This document shows positions 49,481-60,410 of a DNA stretch of 64,000 nt, in pieces; positions within the stretch are counted from its first letter, which is position 1, and the number at the start of each line of letters is the position of its first letter. This DNA comes from Lumnitzera littorea. Lineage: Eukaryota; Streptophyta; Magnoliopsida; Myrtales; Combretaceae. The translations under genes were made by a program, and so were the position numbers. Where the stretch lies: contig JAMXBB010000008.1 in assembly GCA_024138015.1 (NCBI GenBank), positions 8,672,367 to 8,736,366 of the forward strand, given 5' to 3'. The notes beneath the pieces are model-generated. The model was given only the letters and a program-made list of their open reading frames with translations. It was not told where the DNA came from and made no database searches.

Positions 49481-49659
49481 GAATGTTTTATGAAGAATCA
49501 TCTCAACAATCTGTTAATGTTGTAGATATGCAGGTTATGCAAAACATGTATCAAGAATTCATGAAGTTTATGAAGGACAAATCTTCTCAAAATTATACTT
49601 CAGCTTTGGCAAATAATATGGCTTACGTAGGTACATTACATTCTAACCTCTTTTTCTTT

Positions 49660-52600
49660 AATGCTCTTAATAACTATTTGGATTCTTAGATAGTGGATAC
49701 TAGTGCCACAAATCACATGACCCATTATCGTACAATATTACATGATGTTGTTGGTCTTTTACACCCTATATACGTTAAACTACCTGATGGAAAGGAGCTT
49801 GAAGTTACTTAAGCAGGTTTAGTCTTTTTAAGTCCCACACTTATCATATACAATATATACTTAGTACCTAGTTTTACTCACAATCTGCTTTCTATGCACA
49901 ATTTTGTTAGAGACCTTCATTTGACTACTCATTTTGATTCTACTACTTGCACTATACAAGACTAGAGAACTAATAACGTTGTAGCCAGTGCTAAAGTAGT
50001 ATGTAGACTATATGTTCTTCAAGTGCACAATAATCTTGAATTTAGTACTGTAACTAATGGTTCTTCATATTCTATTTATGTTTCTTCTTCAAACATATCC
50101 TGTAACTCATCTACAATTTCTCTTGAGCTATTTCATTCTAGATTGGGTCATACTTCATAGTCTAAACTTAGACATTTAGCAACTCATAAACATTTGCAAT
50201 TTCATGATTTATCTTGTGACGCTTATCATGAGGCCAAATTTCATAGATTTCCCTTTCATGGTATTCCTTTTGAAATGCTATATATAGATGTTTGGGGCCC
50301 ATAAAATGAAGCTTCAATTACCGGTGCACACTATTTTCTCACTGTTGTTGATGACTGCACTAAATCCACTTGGGCTTTTTTGCTTCATCACAAAAGTTAA
50401 GTTCCTTATGTTTTGTCTAAATTTCTTACTTACATATACAACCATTTTTCTACAACTCCTAAGTTTGTCTAAAGTGATAATGGGTCAAAATTCCTATCTT
50501 GTTATTATTAATCTATATTTTCCAATTTGGGTATTGTTCATAGAAAAAAAAAAAAAAACTACATACACTCCATAGCAAAATGGTCAAGTAAAGAGGAAAC
50601 ATCATCATTTGGTTGAAACAGCAAGGGCTTTATCTCTTCATGCTCACTTCCCTAAGAGATTTTAGGGGGATTGTATTCTTATTGCTACTTATTTAGTTAA
50701 TCAAATGCTTATAGCAACTTTGGCTTAGAAAACTCCATATGAGAAGTTATTTGGTCACCTTCCTTCATATGATAATCTTCAAGTTGTAGGTTGTTTATGT
50801 TTCGTAGTTAAACATCCTATTCCTAAGGATAAGTTTATGTCTAAAGCACTTAAATGTGTTTTCCTTGGTTACTCTTCTGACAAAAAGGGATACCATATAT
50901 ATGATCTTCAAGGTCATCAAATACTTACATCTCGTGATATAGCATTTTATGAGACCAAATTTCCTTTTAAGGAGAACCAATCTCTATGTACAAACACATG
51001 TCCTGATGGATCAGTCCTTCCTTTGCCCTTGAGTTTTGAAACTAAGCTTTCGTTGTCAAAGCCCTATGAACATACCTCACTTTTTTATCAGTCTTCAATT
51101 GATTAGAACCCTTTTGTCTATGCCATCTAAAAGTCAAGACATTTCTTTTGATGATCAATCATTATGTGATTCAGTTTCTATTCATTCTCCTAAAGCTCAG
51201 TCCCAAGCATAAGTGTAGCGCTCAGATAGAGTTAGACATAGTCCACAGTGGTTACAAGATTTTGTGCATAATACACAATTTGTTAATTCTTTTGATCAGG
51301 CCATTCTAATCAAACCTTCATCCTCTTATCCTTTATTCACCTCCTCATTATTTCTTGCTTATCCAATTGATTTTGTGGCATCACTCCTTAAAGTATTTAT
51401 TGCCCAAGAACCTAGTAGTTACTTAGAAGCATCGTAGTCTAAAGAGTGGCGTTTGGCTATGCAAAATGAGCTTACTACTTTAGAAAGTAATGATACATGA
51501 GATTTAACTACTTTGCCTAAAGGGAAAAATGCAATTGGATCTAAATGGGTTTACAAAATTAAATATAGATCAGATGGTACAATTGCAAGATATAAAGTAC
51601 GTTTAGTTGCAAAGCGGTTTACGTAAGTTGAAGGTGAGGATTTTCATGACACTTTCTCACATGTTGCTAGGATAGGCACAATTAGGATATTGTTAGCCTT
51701 GGATACTACATTTTCTTGGCTTATTTCTCAAATTAATGTTAATAATGCCTTCTTGCGTAAGCATTTGGATAAAGAAATATACATGGTTCTACCCTAAGGA
51801 TATAATAAAGCTTCTCCTCCTCAAGTATGTAAATTTTGAGGCAAGCTTCACGCTAGTGGAATTTTGAAATTTACAAATTTCTTATTTTGTTGGGTTTTAC
51901 ACAGTCCACACATGATGTTTCTCTATTCACATATTGGGTTGGCAGTGTTTGTGCTTTTGTACTCCTTTACATTGATGATATGCTTATTACAAGATCTACT
52001 ACTAATTTTATTTCTCATGTTAAACATGCTCTTGATGCTAAGTTTACAATAAAAAACTGAGTCCAACTCAGTTTTTCCTTAGTCTTGAGTTACAATAGAT
52101 ACTGGTTTATTTGTCCATTAGAGAAAGTTTATTATGGATGTTTTACAAAATGCTGGTCTTAATAGAGCAAAGCCAACTATCTTTCCTACGTAACTTTGTT
52201 TAACACTTGATGCAAATTCTAGTGATCTCCTTTCTGATTCGACTTTTTCTTGCAAGATTGTAGGTACGTTACTTTATTTTTCTTTAACTTGTCTAAATGT
52301 TTCTTATGTTATACATAGGCTTAGTCAGTTCTTAGCACATCTACGCAAGCCTCATCTAGATGCACTCTTTTACTTGTTGCGTCATCTCAAAGGCTCCATC
52401 GATCTTAGGTTGTTCTATCCTATTCACTCTTCTTTTGTACTAAAGGTTTTTTCGGATTCTAATTGGGGTTCTAGTGCTGTTGATAGAAATTCATTGTCTG
52501 GTTATTGTATTTTCATTAGAGATGCATTAGTTACATGGAAAACTAAAAAGCAACTCATTGTTGCTACATCCATAACTGAGGCAGAGTATCGAAGCTTAGG

Positions 52601-52860
52601 GGGTTGCTACAAAGGAGTTATTATGGGTTTCTTATATTTTGAGAGATCTTGGGCTCTCTGTTGACTTCCCTGTTCAGTTGGCTTTTGATAACAAATCTAC
52701 ATTAAACGTCGCCCATAATCCTTATTTTAACGCTCAAATGAAACACATTGACATTGAAGCTCATTTCATTAGAGATTATGTTTCATTCGGATTTTTGCAG
52801 CCTATATATGTTCCCTCCTTTATTCAAGTTGCAGATGTTTCACCAAAGCTTTGAGTTCTA
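49660..52860 (+). pseudogene. Copia pol remnant: protease, integrase, RT, RNase H
   Basis: Protease: DTSA near 49697 in place of D-[ST]-G-A. GAG-pre-integrase: near 50110-50240, with the second Cys of the HHCC finger replaced by Tyr (CDAYHEAKFHR). Integrase core: first Asp kept (YIDVWGP, near 50283), second kept (SDNGSKF, near 50475), third Glu replaced by Lys (NGQVKRKHH, near 50585). RT: SKWVYKIKYRSDGT near 51540, an Asp-to-Asn change in QINVNNAFL, and an intact YIDDM at 51968-51982 after a frameshift. RNase H: SDSNWG and EAEYRS near 52460-52590 and the copia C-terminal tail to 52854. Many stops sit at Trp or Gln codons. Confidence 0.9.
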
Positions 52861-52910
52861 CATAGTTACATAAATTATGTTTCAAGTTGGGCTTGTGGGA
52901 AGCTCTAACT

Positions 52911-52920
52911 TAAGGGGAGA
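52911..52920 (+). other. Polypurine tract of the second copia element
   Basis: TAAGGGGAGA ends one base before the 3' LTR start, the priming site for plus-strand DNA synthesis. Confidence 0.85.
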
Positions 52921-52921
52921 C

Positions 52922-53184
52922 TGTGGAAATATTAAATATAGTCTACTATATACGTTTAGGATTTTGTTTTCATGTAGTTAGTTAGTTACACCTATACATA
53001 GTTGAGTATAAATAGTAGGCTTGTACTTCTTTAATTATCGAATCAGTTTTAAGAACTTTTCATTTACAAACCTTCTTTGTTTCCATTTCTATTTGGAATC
53101 CTTATGTATGTATTGCTCTTCACATTAGGCTTGAAGGAGATTGATCGTTGTTGCACTACTTTGTATGAACACTTAACCTTCACA
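52922..53184 (+). repeat. 3' LTR of the second copia element
   Basis: 263 bp, aligned without gaps to the 5' LTR. Most differences are transitions. Confidence 0.95.
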
Positions 53185-53679
53185 TATAAAGCCTTGGTTT
53201 ATGTATGAGTTTGCCATTGAGGCTTCTAAGGAGATTTTATTTAAGTTTTATTACAATCATTGTTAATCATTAGCTTACCTACACTTACTATTGTATCGGG
53301 AACTTTCTTTGAGTTTGCATGTTTATTGAGTGAATTATTCGAGAAAAGATTCACTACATATGATATATTATATATTCGTTCATGTGGTGTACAACTTTTA
53401 ATGGAATTCTGACATATGATACATCATACCTAAAGAATCTTTTCTCCTCTTTAATCCTTACACTACATTTGAAAAGTGAGAAGGAATTAGGAAGGAAAGA
53501 AAGTAGAGGGAAAAAATTAGAAAGGAAAGAAATAAAAGGAAAAATTATAAATTCTCTTGTTTAGGTAATAAGAAAGGAAAGAAAATGAATAGAAACTTAG
53601 TAGTAATATAATTTTTTACTTGTTAAAATACTATGAAAGTCCTTATATCTTAAAAGCGTAATTTTATATTAAGGACAAA
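53185..53679. other. Spacer between copia element and Cassandra TRIM
   Basis: AT-rich, no domain. A 60-codon lysine-rich open frame at 53382-53564 comes from purine-rich sequence and is not credible as a gene. The first five bases are the copia target duplication. Confidence 0.5.
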
Positions 53680-53907
53680 TGTAATACCCCTTACATGTTA
53701 GGTGTTAGAATTCTAAATCATCAAAGAGCTTTTTGGTGTAGCGGCTCAAAGTACGTCGAAACTCCGAAGTTAAGTGTACTTAGGTTAGAGCAATCCTAAG
53801 ATGAGTAACCTCATGGGAAGCTACTATATTAGGGGACAAAACCGTGTGGCGTTTCATGCCAAAGCAAATAATACCTCAATAGGAGGAGTTCCGGCTAGGT
53901 TGTTACA
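53680..53907 (+). repeat. Left Cassandra LTR with 5S-like domain
   Basis: 228 bp, TGTAATACCCC...GTTGTTACA. From about 53758 to 53819 it closely follows plant 5S rRNA, including ACTCCGAAGTTAAG (internal promoter box A region), the intermediate element and GAGTAACCTCATGGGAAG (box C region, normally GGGTGACCTCCTGGGAAG). Several C-to-T/G-to-A changes are seen. Confidence 0.93.
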
Positions 53908-54017
53908 AATGGTATCAGAGCAATCTGTCAACCGGAAGAATAGAGCCTTGCCTGGTAATGGTTTTGGACCTGTGTAATGAAACTAACAAGGATAACAGTT
54001 TTATAAGGGGGGTGAAG

Positions 54018-54232
54018 TATAATACCCCTTATATGCTAGGTGACGGAATTTTAAATCATCAAAATGCCTTTTGGTGTAACGACTTAAAGTATATTGAAAC
54101 TTCGAAGTTAAGCGTGCTTAGGTTAGAGCAATCTTAGGATTGCTTGTACTGCACCGAAGGATAAAACTATATGCCATTCCATGCCAAAGCAGACAATACC
54201 TTAGTGAAAGGAGTTCCGACTAAGTCGTTACA
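54018..54232 (+). repeat. Right Cassandra LTR with partly deleted 5S-like domain
   Basis: 215 bp. It keeps CGAAGTTAAGCGTGCTTAG (54104-54122), in this part closer to 5S rRNA than the left copy is. The box C segment is missing: the sequence passes from AATCTTAGGAT directly to GCTTGTACTGCACCG. The first dinucleotide is TA rather than TG. Confidence 0.9.
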
Positions 54233-54249
54233 GCAAATTTGTTATTTAT

Positions 54250-54940
54250 TTGAATTATCTCCCAAGTTGTTCTAAATTGAAGAGAATTGCTTTTGGTCAT
54301 TTCAAGGGAAAGTTTTCCTCTATCTCATCCCCTTTCTTTTCCTTAATTTGTATGTCCTGGAACAAATCCACTTCTCAAAACTCATTTCATCTCATTCCAA
54401 GTTTGAACTTCATGTCGGGTTCGTTGACATATGGTCTATAATTTTCTCTACCACATCACTACATACTTAGAAAACTCTATGGCTACTACATGGATATGCA
54501 TTGAGTCTTTATAGTCTTAGAAGTCAAAAATCTTTTTAACCTTTTCTTCTTAGTCCAAGTACTCATTAGCACTACTAGATCTTAAGAAGCTTGAAACTTG
54601 TACCTTAATGTACTCAGTCCCTTTAGGAGCTCAGAGTTTACGTTCTTCACACTCAACGTACTACTCCTCATCATCTCCATCATCTTCTATGTCCTCAACT
54701 TCTCCTAATTCAAGTCTTTTTTGTGTCCTTAATCTATCTCATACACCTAATCCTCATTTAGGGTGTCTCTCTTGAGGTTGTGCTTCTACTAATCTTTGTA
54801 TGGTTATAACCAACTTAGTCACAATAGTAGTAAGGTTTTGTATTTATTCGTCTATGGTTTGCAGGGTTTGTTGTTCAACACGTCTACAACTAAGGGCATC
54901 ACTTTCAACATCACTTATCTCTCCTTATATACTAGGGTTC
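54250..54940 (-). pseudogene. Ty3/gypsy gag remnant
   Basis: On the minus strand, sequence near 54580-54500 follows the gag pattern YLxWEEKVxKIFDxxDY...VVAIEFSKYVVMW. VQTWNEMK and a FVPGH-like motif follow near 54420-54370, which is the plant gypsy Retrotrans_gag signature. Acidic-rich sequence (EDIEDDGDDEE) lies upstream near 54670. Stops occur every 10-40 codons. The left end abuts the Cassandra element. No protease or pol follows, so the element is truncated or was cut by later insertions. Confidence 0.7.
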
Positions 54941-55134
54941 AATATTCTCAAAATAAAACTTTAAGAAATTCATAACTCAATAAAAGATTCTATACAATAC
55001 TCACCAAAAGTTATAATGTATAACGAATTCAATAACTTGTTTTGTTTCCAAAATAGAGAAACAGAGCATAACAAAGCAAAAGCTACTTTAAGAAATAGCC
55101 ATTACAACACTTAGCTTTTGGTCGTAATCTCTAA

Positions 55135-55145
55135 CTTTGATATTA
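55135..55145 (-). other. Degenerate primer binding site of the gypsy remnant
   Basis: Minus strand TAATATCAAAG, followed by TTAGAGATTACG, resembles TGGTATCAGAG with 8 of 11 positions kept. It lies between the LTR on its right and the gag remnant on its left, as expected for a minus-strand element. Confidence 0.5.
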
Positions 55146-55147
55146 AG

Positions 55148-55703
55148 ATTATATTATGTGCCTAGGAGTTGAGTTGATCACTAGGGCTTATCATAGAGGA
55201 AAATAACCAATGGATCCTTTGAAGCATCGAAGAAAGAGGAGATGAAGTGGGTAGCATACAGTAGCATCCGTAAAGCTACTTATTAGATATGACGTACCAA
55301 TGAATACAACATGACTTAATACTTCACTTAATATGACAAATAGTTTAATACTAAGGTCCACTCGCTATTAATCTCGAGCAACAGATAAAATTAGATAAAA
55401 GTGTAAAAGGATATACTCAAAGAATGATGTCTCGCAAGAATAACAAGAGGAATATTCATGAACTATATATGGATTAAGATGATTGCAGCTGCAATAAAAA
55501 GGACTATTTATAATAAGTCATTTAAGGTAAAAATACAACAATGGAAACTAAAGAAAGGATAATGTATGAAGAAGATCTCTAGTACAAGCAAAAAAGGTAA
55601 ATATGACAAAGGACAAAAAAGAATATATTACAAATGTAAAAAAAGTAAAGGATAGGTGGCAACATGTTAATGGGTTCACGTTTTAGAATTTTAGGGCATT
55701 ACG
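55148..55703 (-). repeat. Probable 5' LTR of the gypsy remnant
   Basis: The outer end on the minus strand reads CGTAATGCCCTAAAATTC at 55703, close to the TGTAACGCCCC/TGTAATGCCC starts of many plant gypsy LTRs. The inner end is at the primer site. Length is about 555 bp. No second LTR is seen, so the limits are inferred from the terminal words only. Confidence 0.5.
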
Positions 55704-58497
55704 GTTAAGCTAGGCTAGTGTTTAGGTTGCTCTTACTAATTCATACTGCAGGCTACTAAGGTGATCGAATAAGGTCGTAGCTTGGTACGGTGGGATAGGA
55801 GACCTTGGCATATAGGGACCTTGGCCTTGGTAAGTAGTAGGTTGACATTTGGATAGTAGACCAGGTAGAGTAGAGTACGTTCGAGTTAGGTGCTTAAAAA
55901 ATTTAGTAGATTATCATCTTGATACTAAAGCTCGTCAAGGCTAAGCTAAGATGCCTAAGTCCTCTTAACAAGACCTTATAAGCCTCTTAGTCAGGCTTGG
56001 GTGATAAGTCATGAGGTCAGCAATCCATCACATGTACATAGATCTAGACCATGAATGATATTTCTTTTCATTTAGCCCAGTAGATACAAGTTGATATGAA
56101 GGATTTTCATTCGATGAAAAAGAAAGGATTAGAAGGATTGGTGAGATAATCTAGAATTTGGTTTGCTATTGAGAAAGAAGATAAAAAAAAAATTGAAGAA
56201 GAATTAGAGTTGTAGCAGTTTGGGAAGAATGAGATTAATGGACCAGAGTTTAGTAGCTCATATACCATCTTACAAAATGGTTCACAAAGTTCATCATTCA
56301 TTCACCATCAAATAAGTATGTACAATTAGCTATATATAGAGCTAAAAAACTAAAGATGAAGGAACTAGAAGAAACTAATCAACTAACTATACTAACTGTA
56401 TTACCCATTGAACTAACTAAAAACATAAAATGATAACTGAAATAACTACTCTTGTGTTGATGTATCTATTATATTTGTAGATGCTTTAGTACCTTGACCA
56501 TTTGGTAATAGTTAATATTCTTATTAATCTTGCTAAATTGTGTTGAACTTGTTTTCAATTTCAAGAGCCATATTGAAACCCATATCGAGCCATATCTATT
56601 TTAGTACAAGTAAAATAACATCGAGAGGATCAACATTTGGTGTCAAATTTAAATAAATGATCGAACTTTTAAATGGTTCAAATAAATGATCAATGTTATA
56701 TTAAGTGGTTTAAATAGAGTATTAAACTTCAAGTCGTTAAAAAAGAGAGTCAACATGTGGTTTGAGTAATGGATCCATGTTGATCCCTTTTTTTAACCAT
56801 ATAAAAGTTCAATTATTTATTTGAACCATTCAACGTAACATTAATTCTCTATTTGAACCACTTAAAAGTTTAATCCTTTATTTGAACTTGACCCTTAATG
56901 TTGATCCTCTCATGTGAAATTCTCCCTAATTTTAGTACTTATGAGTGATATCAAACACCTATTAATTATAAAGGAAACTCATATCTTGCTCTACTATGTC
57001 ATCTCTAATATCATTTATGTTCGTATCATCTATTTTTTGCACTTTATAAACAAAAGCCTAAAAATATAAAAGGCACCAGCTTTCATCTAATAGCTTAATG
57101 TGCACTATCCCTTAAATCAATTTGAAACTCAATGTCTAGTGCACTTCAACAATCAAAAAAAATTTTTAATACTCAAATTTCAAAATAATTGCATTTGACT
57201 TGGAGTTATTCATTTAGAAAAACTAAATAAGAACCTTTCTTTAACATTTTGTATCCTTCAATGAACAGTTCTAACTTAAGAAAATTGATTCATATACAAC
57301 GAAATAATTAATTAATGGCATGAAAAATTATAAAATTAAATAAAGTAAATCTTAATCTAATAATGGTAGTTTCTCTTTATTTTATTTTATTTTAAATAAA
57401 CAATTATGAAGTGCAAAGTGTTGCAAAAATTATACTAAAAATGAGGGCATTATGGTGAGTTCTCATATGCCTTTCTTCTAACCAAGTTAGCCATGACCTT
57501 CTTGTCTTCTATTATAGAACCATACTAATTACAATTAGTATCCTTGTTTCATCTCTTGCTAAATAAATAGAAAATACAAACTATTAAACTCTCTCTTTTT
57601 GTCTAGGGTTTCACACCATCCTTTCTCTTCTCTTTAGCTGAAAATGTTGACCTTGGCTTTAAACCCCATGCCACCTCTCTCTCTCTCTCTCTCTTCGAGA
57701 AACCATGTATAGAAAACTCACCTTAAGGCTTAGAAGAGCAATGTACAATAAGGCTAATCAAACTAATATCATTAAATGTATCCTTATCAAAAGGTTTGGT
57801 GTTTTAGAGAGGGAATATGATTAAAGTTGCATTGTTGTAGGGAAATCTCAATTATGTGATGGATTGTAATTTTAAGCGAAGTTATGCATCATCATGATGT
57901 AATCCTTTTCATGACAATTTCAACTATTAATTATATATAATAACATGTGACATGGGGAAATTTATGTTTCGTTGTAAGTTTTGCCTTCATTTGTTGACAT
58001 GATAGCTTCCCCCATAAATAGTTTTTTAGCAAACCTTGGTCATATGTATTGCTACATTAACACCCATTTTCCTTTTCTAAAATCTTCCAATGTTAAATCT
58101 TATTGATGACTTCCCTTACATTATGAGCTCATCTAGTTTTGTCTCCCTTTCAAGAAAGAAATAAGGTATTAACCCATATATCATATTAAGATTTAAGAAA
58201 ATTTTATTCAATGTATGTGCATTTGTCTAAGAGTATGTATGGACATATGATTAACCTTTTCTTGTTGGAAATAGGAGGAATCTTAGAATCCTATATGTTT
58301 TTAGATAAAAAATAATAATATTAGATATGGGAAAAAAGATAACTATTTTAGATATAAATAATTTATAAAAAGGGAAAACTTGTCATTTAGAAATGATTAA
58401 AGTTACAAAAGTAATATCGAAACCCATGAACACCGGTCATTTGAAGCATTGTCACTTTATAATACTTAGTATTGATACAAATGGTCAACCGACTCCT
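55704..58497. other. Intergenic DNA
   Basis: No gene is seen. At 56640-56900 there are inverted blocks: GTTCAAATAAATGATC and GTGGTTTAAATAGAG on one side, TCAATTATTTATTTGAACCA and CTCTATTTGAACCACTTAA on the other. This looks like the arms of a palindromic MITE-like insertion (about 56620-56920). A CT microsatellite lies at 57675-57693. Confidence 0.45.
56620..56920. mobile_element. Foldback/MITE-like palindromic insertion
   Basis: The two halves are near reverse complements. The left half contains GAGAGGATCAACATTTGGTG, CAAATTTAAATAAATGATCG and AATGGTTCAAATAAATGATC. The right half contains TTCAATTATTTATTTGAACC, TTTAATCCTTTATTTGAACT and CCTTAATGTTGATCCTCTCA. The outermost inverted words (GAGAGGATCAACAT and ATGTTGATCCTCTC) match perfectly over 14 bp (with one base difference just beyond). 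No coding. The tips of a target duplication are not resolved. Confidence 0.7.
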
Positions 58498-58838
58498 TAG
58501 ACCATCACCATTAGAGATTCTTAGTGCGGTTTTCAAAACAAAGGACCCCATATGGGGGTCCTTATCTGATGGAGTTAGGTCCTTAAATTTTTTTAGGTCC
58601 TTGATAAAGGACCTCTTTCACGTGGGTCTTTAAAGCTTTGTTATTATTGTATTTTTGGTGTTAAGTGTTGATTTTATTAAAAGTTTATATTATAGGTCTA
58701 GTAAATAATATAAATAAATATTAAGAACCTTTATTTAAGAATTTAACAGATAAAGTGAAAGGTCCTTATAGGAAGAGATTCTTAAGTTATTGATATGATA
58801 TCTAGAAATTATAAATGGGATTCTAATGAGTGCTCTGA
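58498..58838. mobile_element. MITE-like element with strong internal hairpins
   Basis: The left end AGACCATCACCATTAGAGATTC and the reverse complement of the right end (CAGAGCACTCATTAGAATCC) are similar. They resemble the GAGCATCTCCAATGG-type ends of plant MITEs. Inside, AAGGACCCC...GGGGTCCTT (58541-58563) and AGGTCCTT-GATA-AAGGACCT (58595-58614) are perfect short stems. Non-coding. Confidence 0.4.
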
Positions 58839-59616
58839 TAGATAACTTTATGTAAAACCAAAAATATAAAAGAGAAAATAAAATGAAAATGATTAACTTT
58901 AATTTTATAAGCTAAGGGTTCAGTCGGTATTGGTAATATCCAATGAGGGTAGTTTAGGCATAAGATTATTCTACAAACTCTAGGTATTTAAAGTCATTTT
59001 CCACTTTTTAAAACCTTTTTCCCACCCCCTTTTCCTGCTTTTATAGCTTTGCCGCCTAGGGTTTTGCACGAAGTGTGAAGGAAGAGAAAACGACAAATCT
59101 ATGTGAGATTAAATTAGGAGAATCAAAGGTAAAGATAAGGGATGAATTTTTCTTTAAGAGAACTCTTCTTTCTTGTATAGAATGGCTTCGAGATGAATTT
59201 TTAGAAGACTTCTTGGGTGTTCCATAACGGATTTCGTATGGTGAAAGTAAATCAAAGAGCATAAAACATCAAGGTAATGTTATATAGAGGTTTTTTTTTT
59301 GAGTTTGGTGAAATCTCTTAAGGGAATTTGTTTTTCTACGTAGGGTTATGGGTTAAATGACTTTAGAGTATCCTTACCATATCTTACAATGTATTTGCAA
59401 TGGTGGACGTGCTAGGAATGAATCTCAATAAGTACAATTTCACTACACATCTTGTTCTTATTGTTTCATTGAATTGTGTTTGAATGTTTGTATAGTTGGG
59501 ATCAGACTGTAGTTATAAGGATGAATTGATTTGCGTTTTAGGCGATTTGTAGTTGCTTAGTATTAGGTTGTTGTGTTAGGAGTAATGGTATGTGAACGAA
59601 GAGCGGGGTTGTTACA
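58839..59616 (+). repeat. Possible LTR remnant
   Basis: A TATTTAAA at 58985-58992 is followed by leader-like sequence, and a terminal GGGGTTGTTACA ends at 59616. This is the style of a plant gypsy LTR end. No partner LTR, gag or pol is found in the window. Open frames here (59056-59262, 59563-59754) have no domain. Confidence 0.25.
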
Positions 59617-60067
59617 TGGGATTATTGCATTACTTCTATAGATTGCAACAAGCATCCAGATTCCATCCCTTATAATGTTCAAATGCAAGGGCTTGTCTAC
59701 TCCTTTTAAGCATGGCGAAAGGACACTAGTTAAACTAGCATTTAGATGCCTCAACCCTTATTTCTTACGATAACGTCGCTTTGAGTTTTTCAAGGTTTTT
59801 CGAAGTTGTTTTTCCTATCTTAAATCCTTTCCCAAACTTTTCCAAATATAAATCTTCACCCGAAATATCTTGTAAATCAATCTAATGGCATAATGATCCT
59901 AGGTTCCTTTAGTGACATGAGTTGTAAGTGTGTGATGGTTATAACCATAAGTTAAAGGGTGATGTTAGATAAGTCAAAGACTAAGCAAAGGTATGTCGTT
60001 CTAGTATAAGTATATGACTAAATTATCCTTTATCTATTTTTTTTTCTCAACTAATCCTAAAGTTCGC

Positions 60068-60410
60068 GATAATGGTGGTGATGACAACAGTGGTAATGGT
60101 AACGGTGGCTATGGTGGTTAGCGGTGATAGTGGTGGCGGGAGTGACGGTAGTGGCGGTGGCTACAATGATCGACGGTGGTGGTGGTAGCGACGGCGATGA
60201 CGACAACGGTGGTGGCGATAACGGCAACGGTGGTCAGTGGTAATAGTGGTAGTAGCGATGGTGGTGGCGGTGGTAGTAATGGTAGTGGCGACGGTGGTGG
60301 CGATGGTAGTAATGGTAGTGGCGACGGTGGTGGTGGTAACGACGATGATGATAGTGACGACGATGACGATAGTGACAACGGTGGTGATAGTGGTAGTAGC
60401 GAGGAATCGC
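60068..60410. repeat. Degenerate trinucleotide tract (GGT/GGC/GAC-type)
   Basis: About 340 bp of imperfect trinucleotides on the plus strand: GGTGGTGGC, GACGACGATGAC, GGTAGTAATGG and similar. Larger repeats are visible, for example GGTAGTAATGGTAGTGGCGA near 60270 and 60307. Several overlapping open frames on both strands are by-products of the simple composition. GC content is far above the surroundings. Confidence 0.9.

Larger units (their letters stand above)
48116..53184 (+). mobile_element. Ty1/copia LTR retrotransposon with complete LTRs, coding region dead
   Basis: 5069 bp, bounded by 263-bp LTRs (48116-48378 and 52922-53184) that start TGTGGAAAT and end CCTTCACA. A perfect 5-bp target duplication TATAA lies at 48111-48115 and 53185-53189. 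Order: primer binding site, gag, protease, integrase, RT, RNase H, polypurine tract. That order is Ty1/copia. I count about 31 mismatches between the LTRs by eye (roughly 88% identity) and no length change, so the insertion is old. Stops and at least one frameshift occur throughout pol. Confidence 0.95.
53680..54232 (+). mobile_element. Cassandra-type TRIM carrying 5S rRNA sequence in its LTRs
   Basis: Terminal-repeat retrotransposon in miniature, 553 bp, no coding capacity. LTRs are 53680-53907 and 54018-54232. A Met-tRNA primer site TGGTATCAGAGC is at 53910-53921, there is a 110-bp internal region, and a polypurine tract AAGGGGGGTGAAG lies at about 54005-54017. Each LTR contains a 5S rRNA-like domain, which defines Cassandra. 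Cassandra is mobilised in trans by other retroelements. Flanks are ACAAA and GCAAA (4 of 5 match), consistent with a 5-bp duplication with one change. The right LTR starts TATAATACC where the left has TGTAATACC. It sits 495 bp right of the copia element and adjoins gypsy gag sequence. Confidence 0.93.

Noticed and set aside
48413..52854. Individual short open frames inside the copia element as separate genes
   Set aside because: They are fragments of one decayed gag-pol, ordered as expected, and are annotated together as pseudogenes.
53758..53819. Functional 5S rRNA gene
   Set aside because: Similarity covers only part of the 5S sequence, has many changes, occurs twice and lies inside LTRs with a primer site and polypurine tract. 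It is the Cassandra 5S domain.
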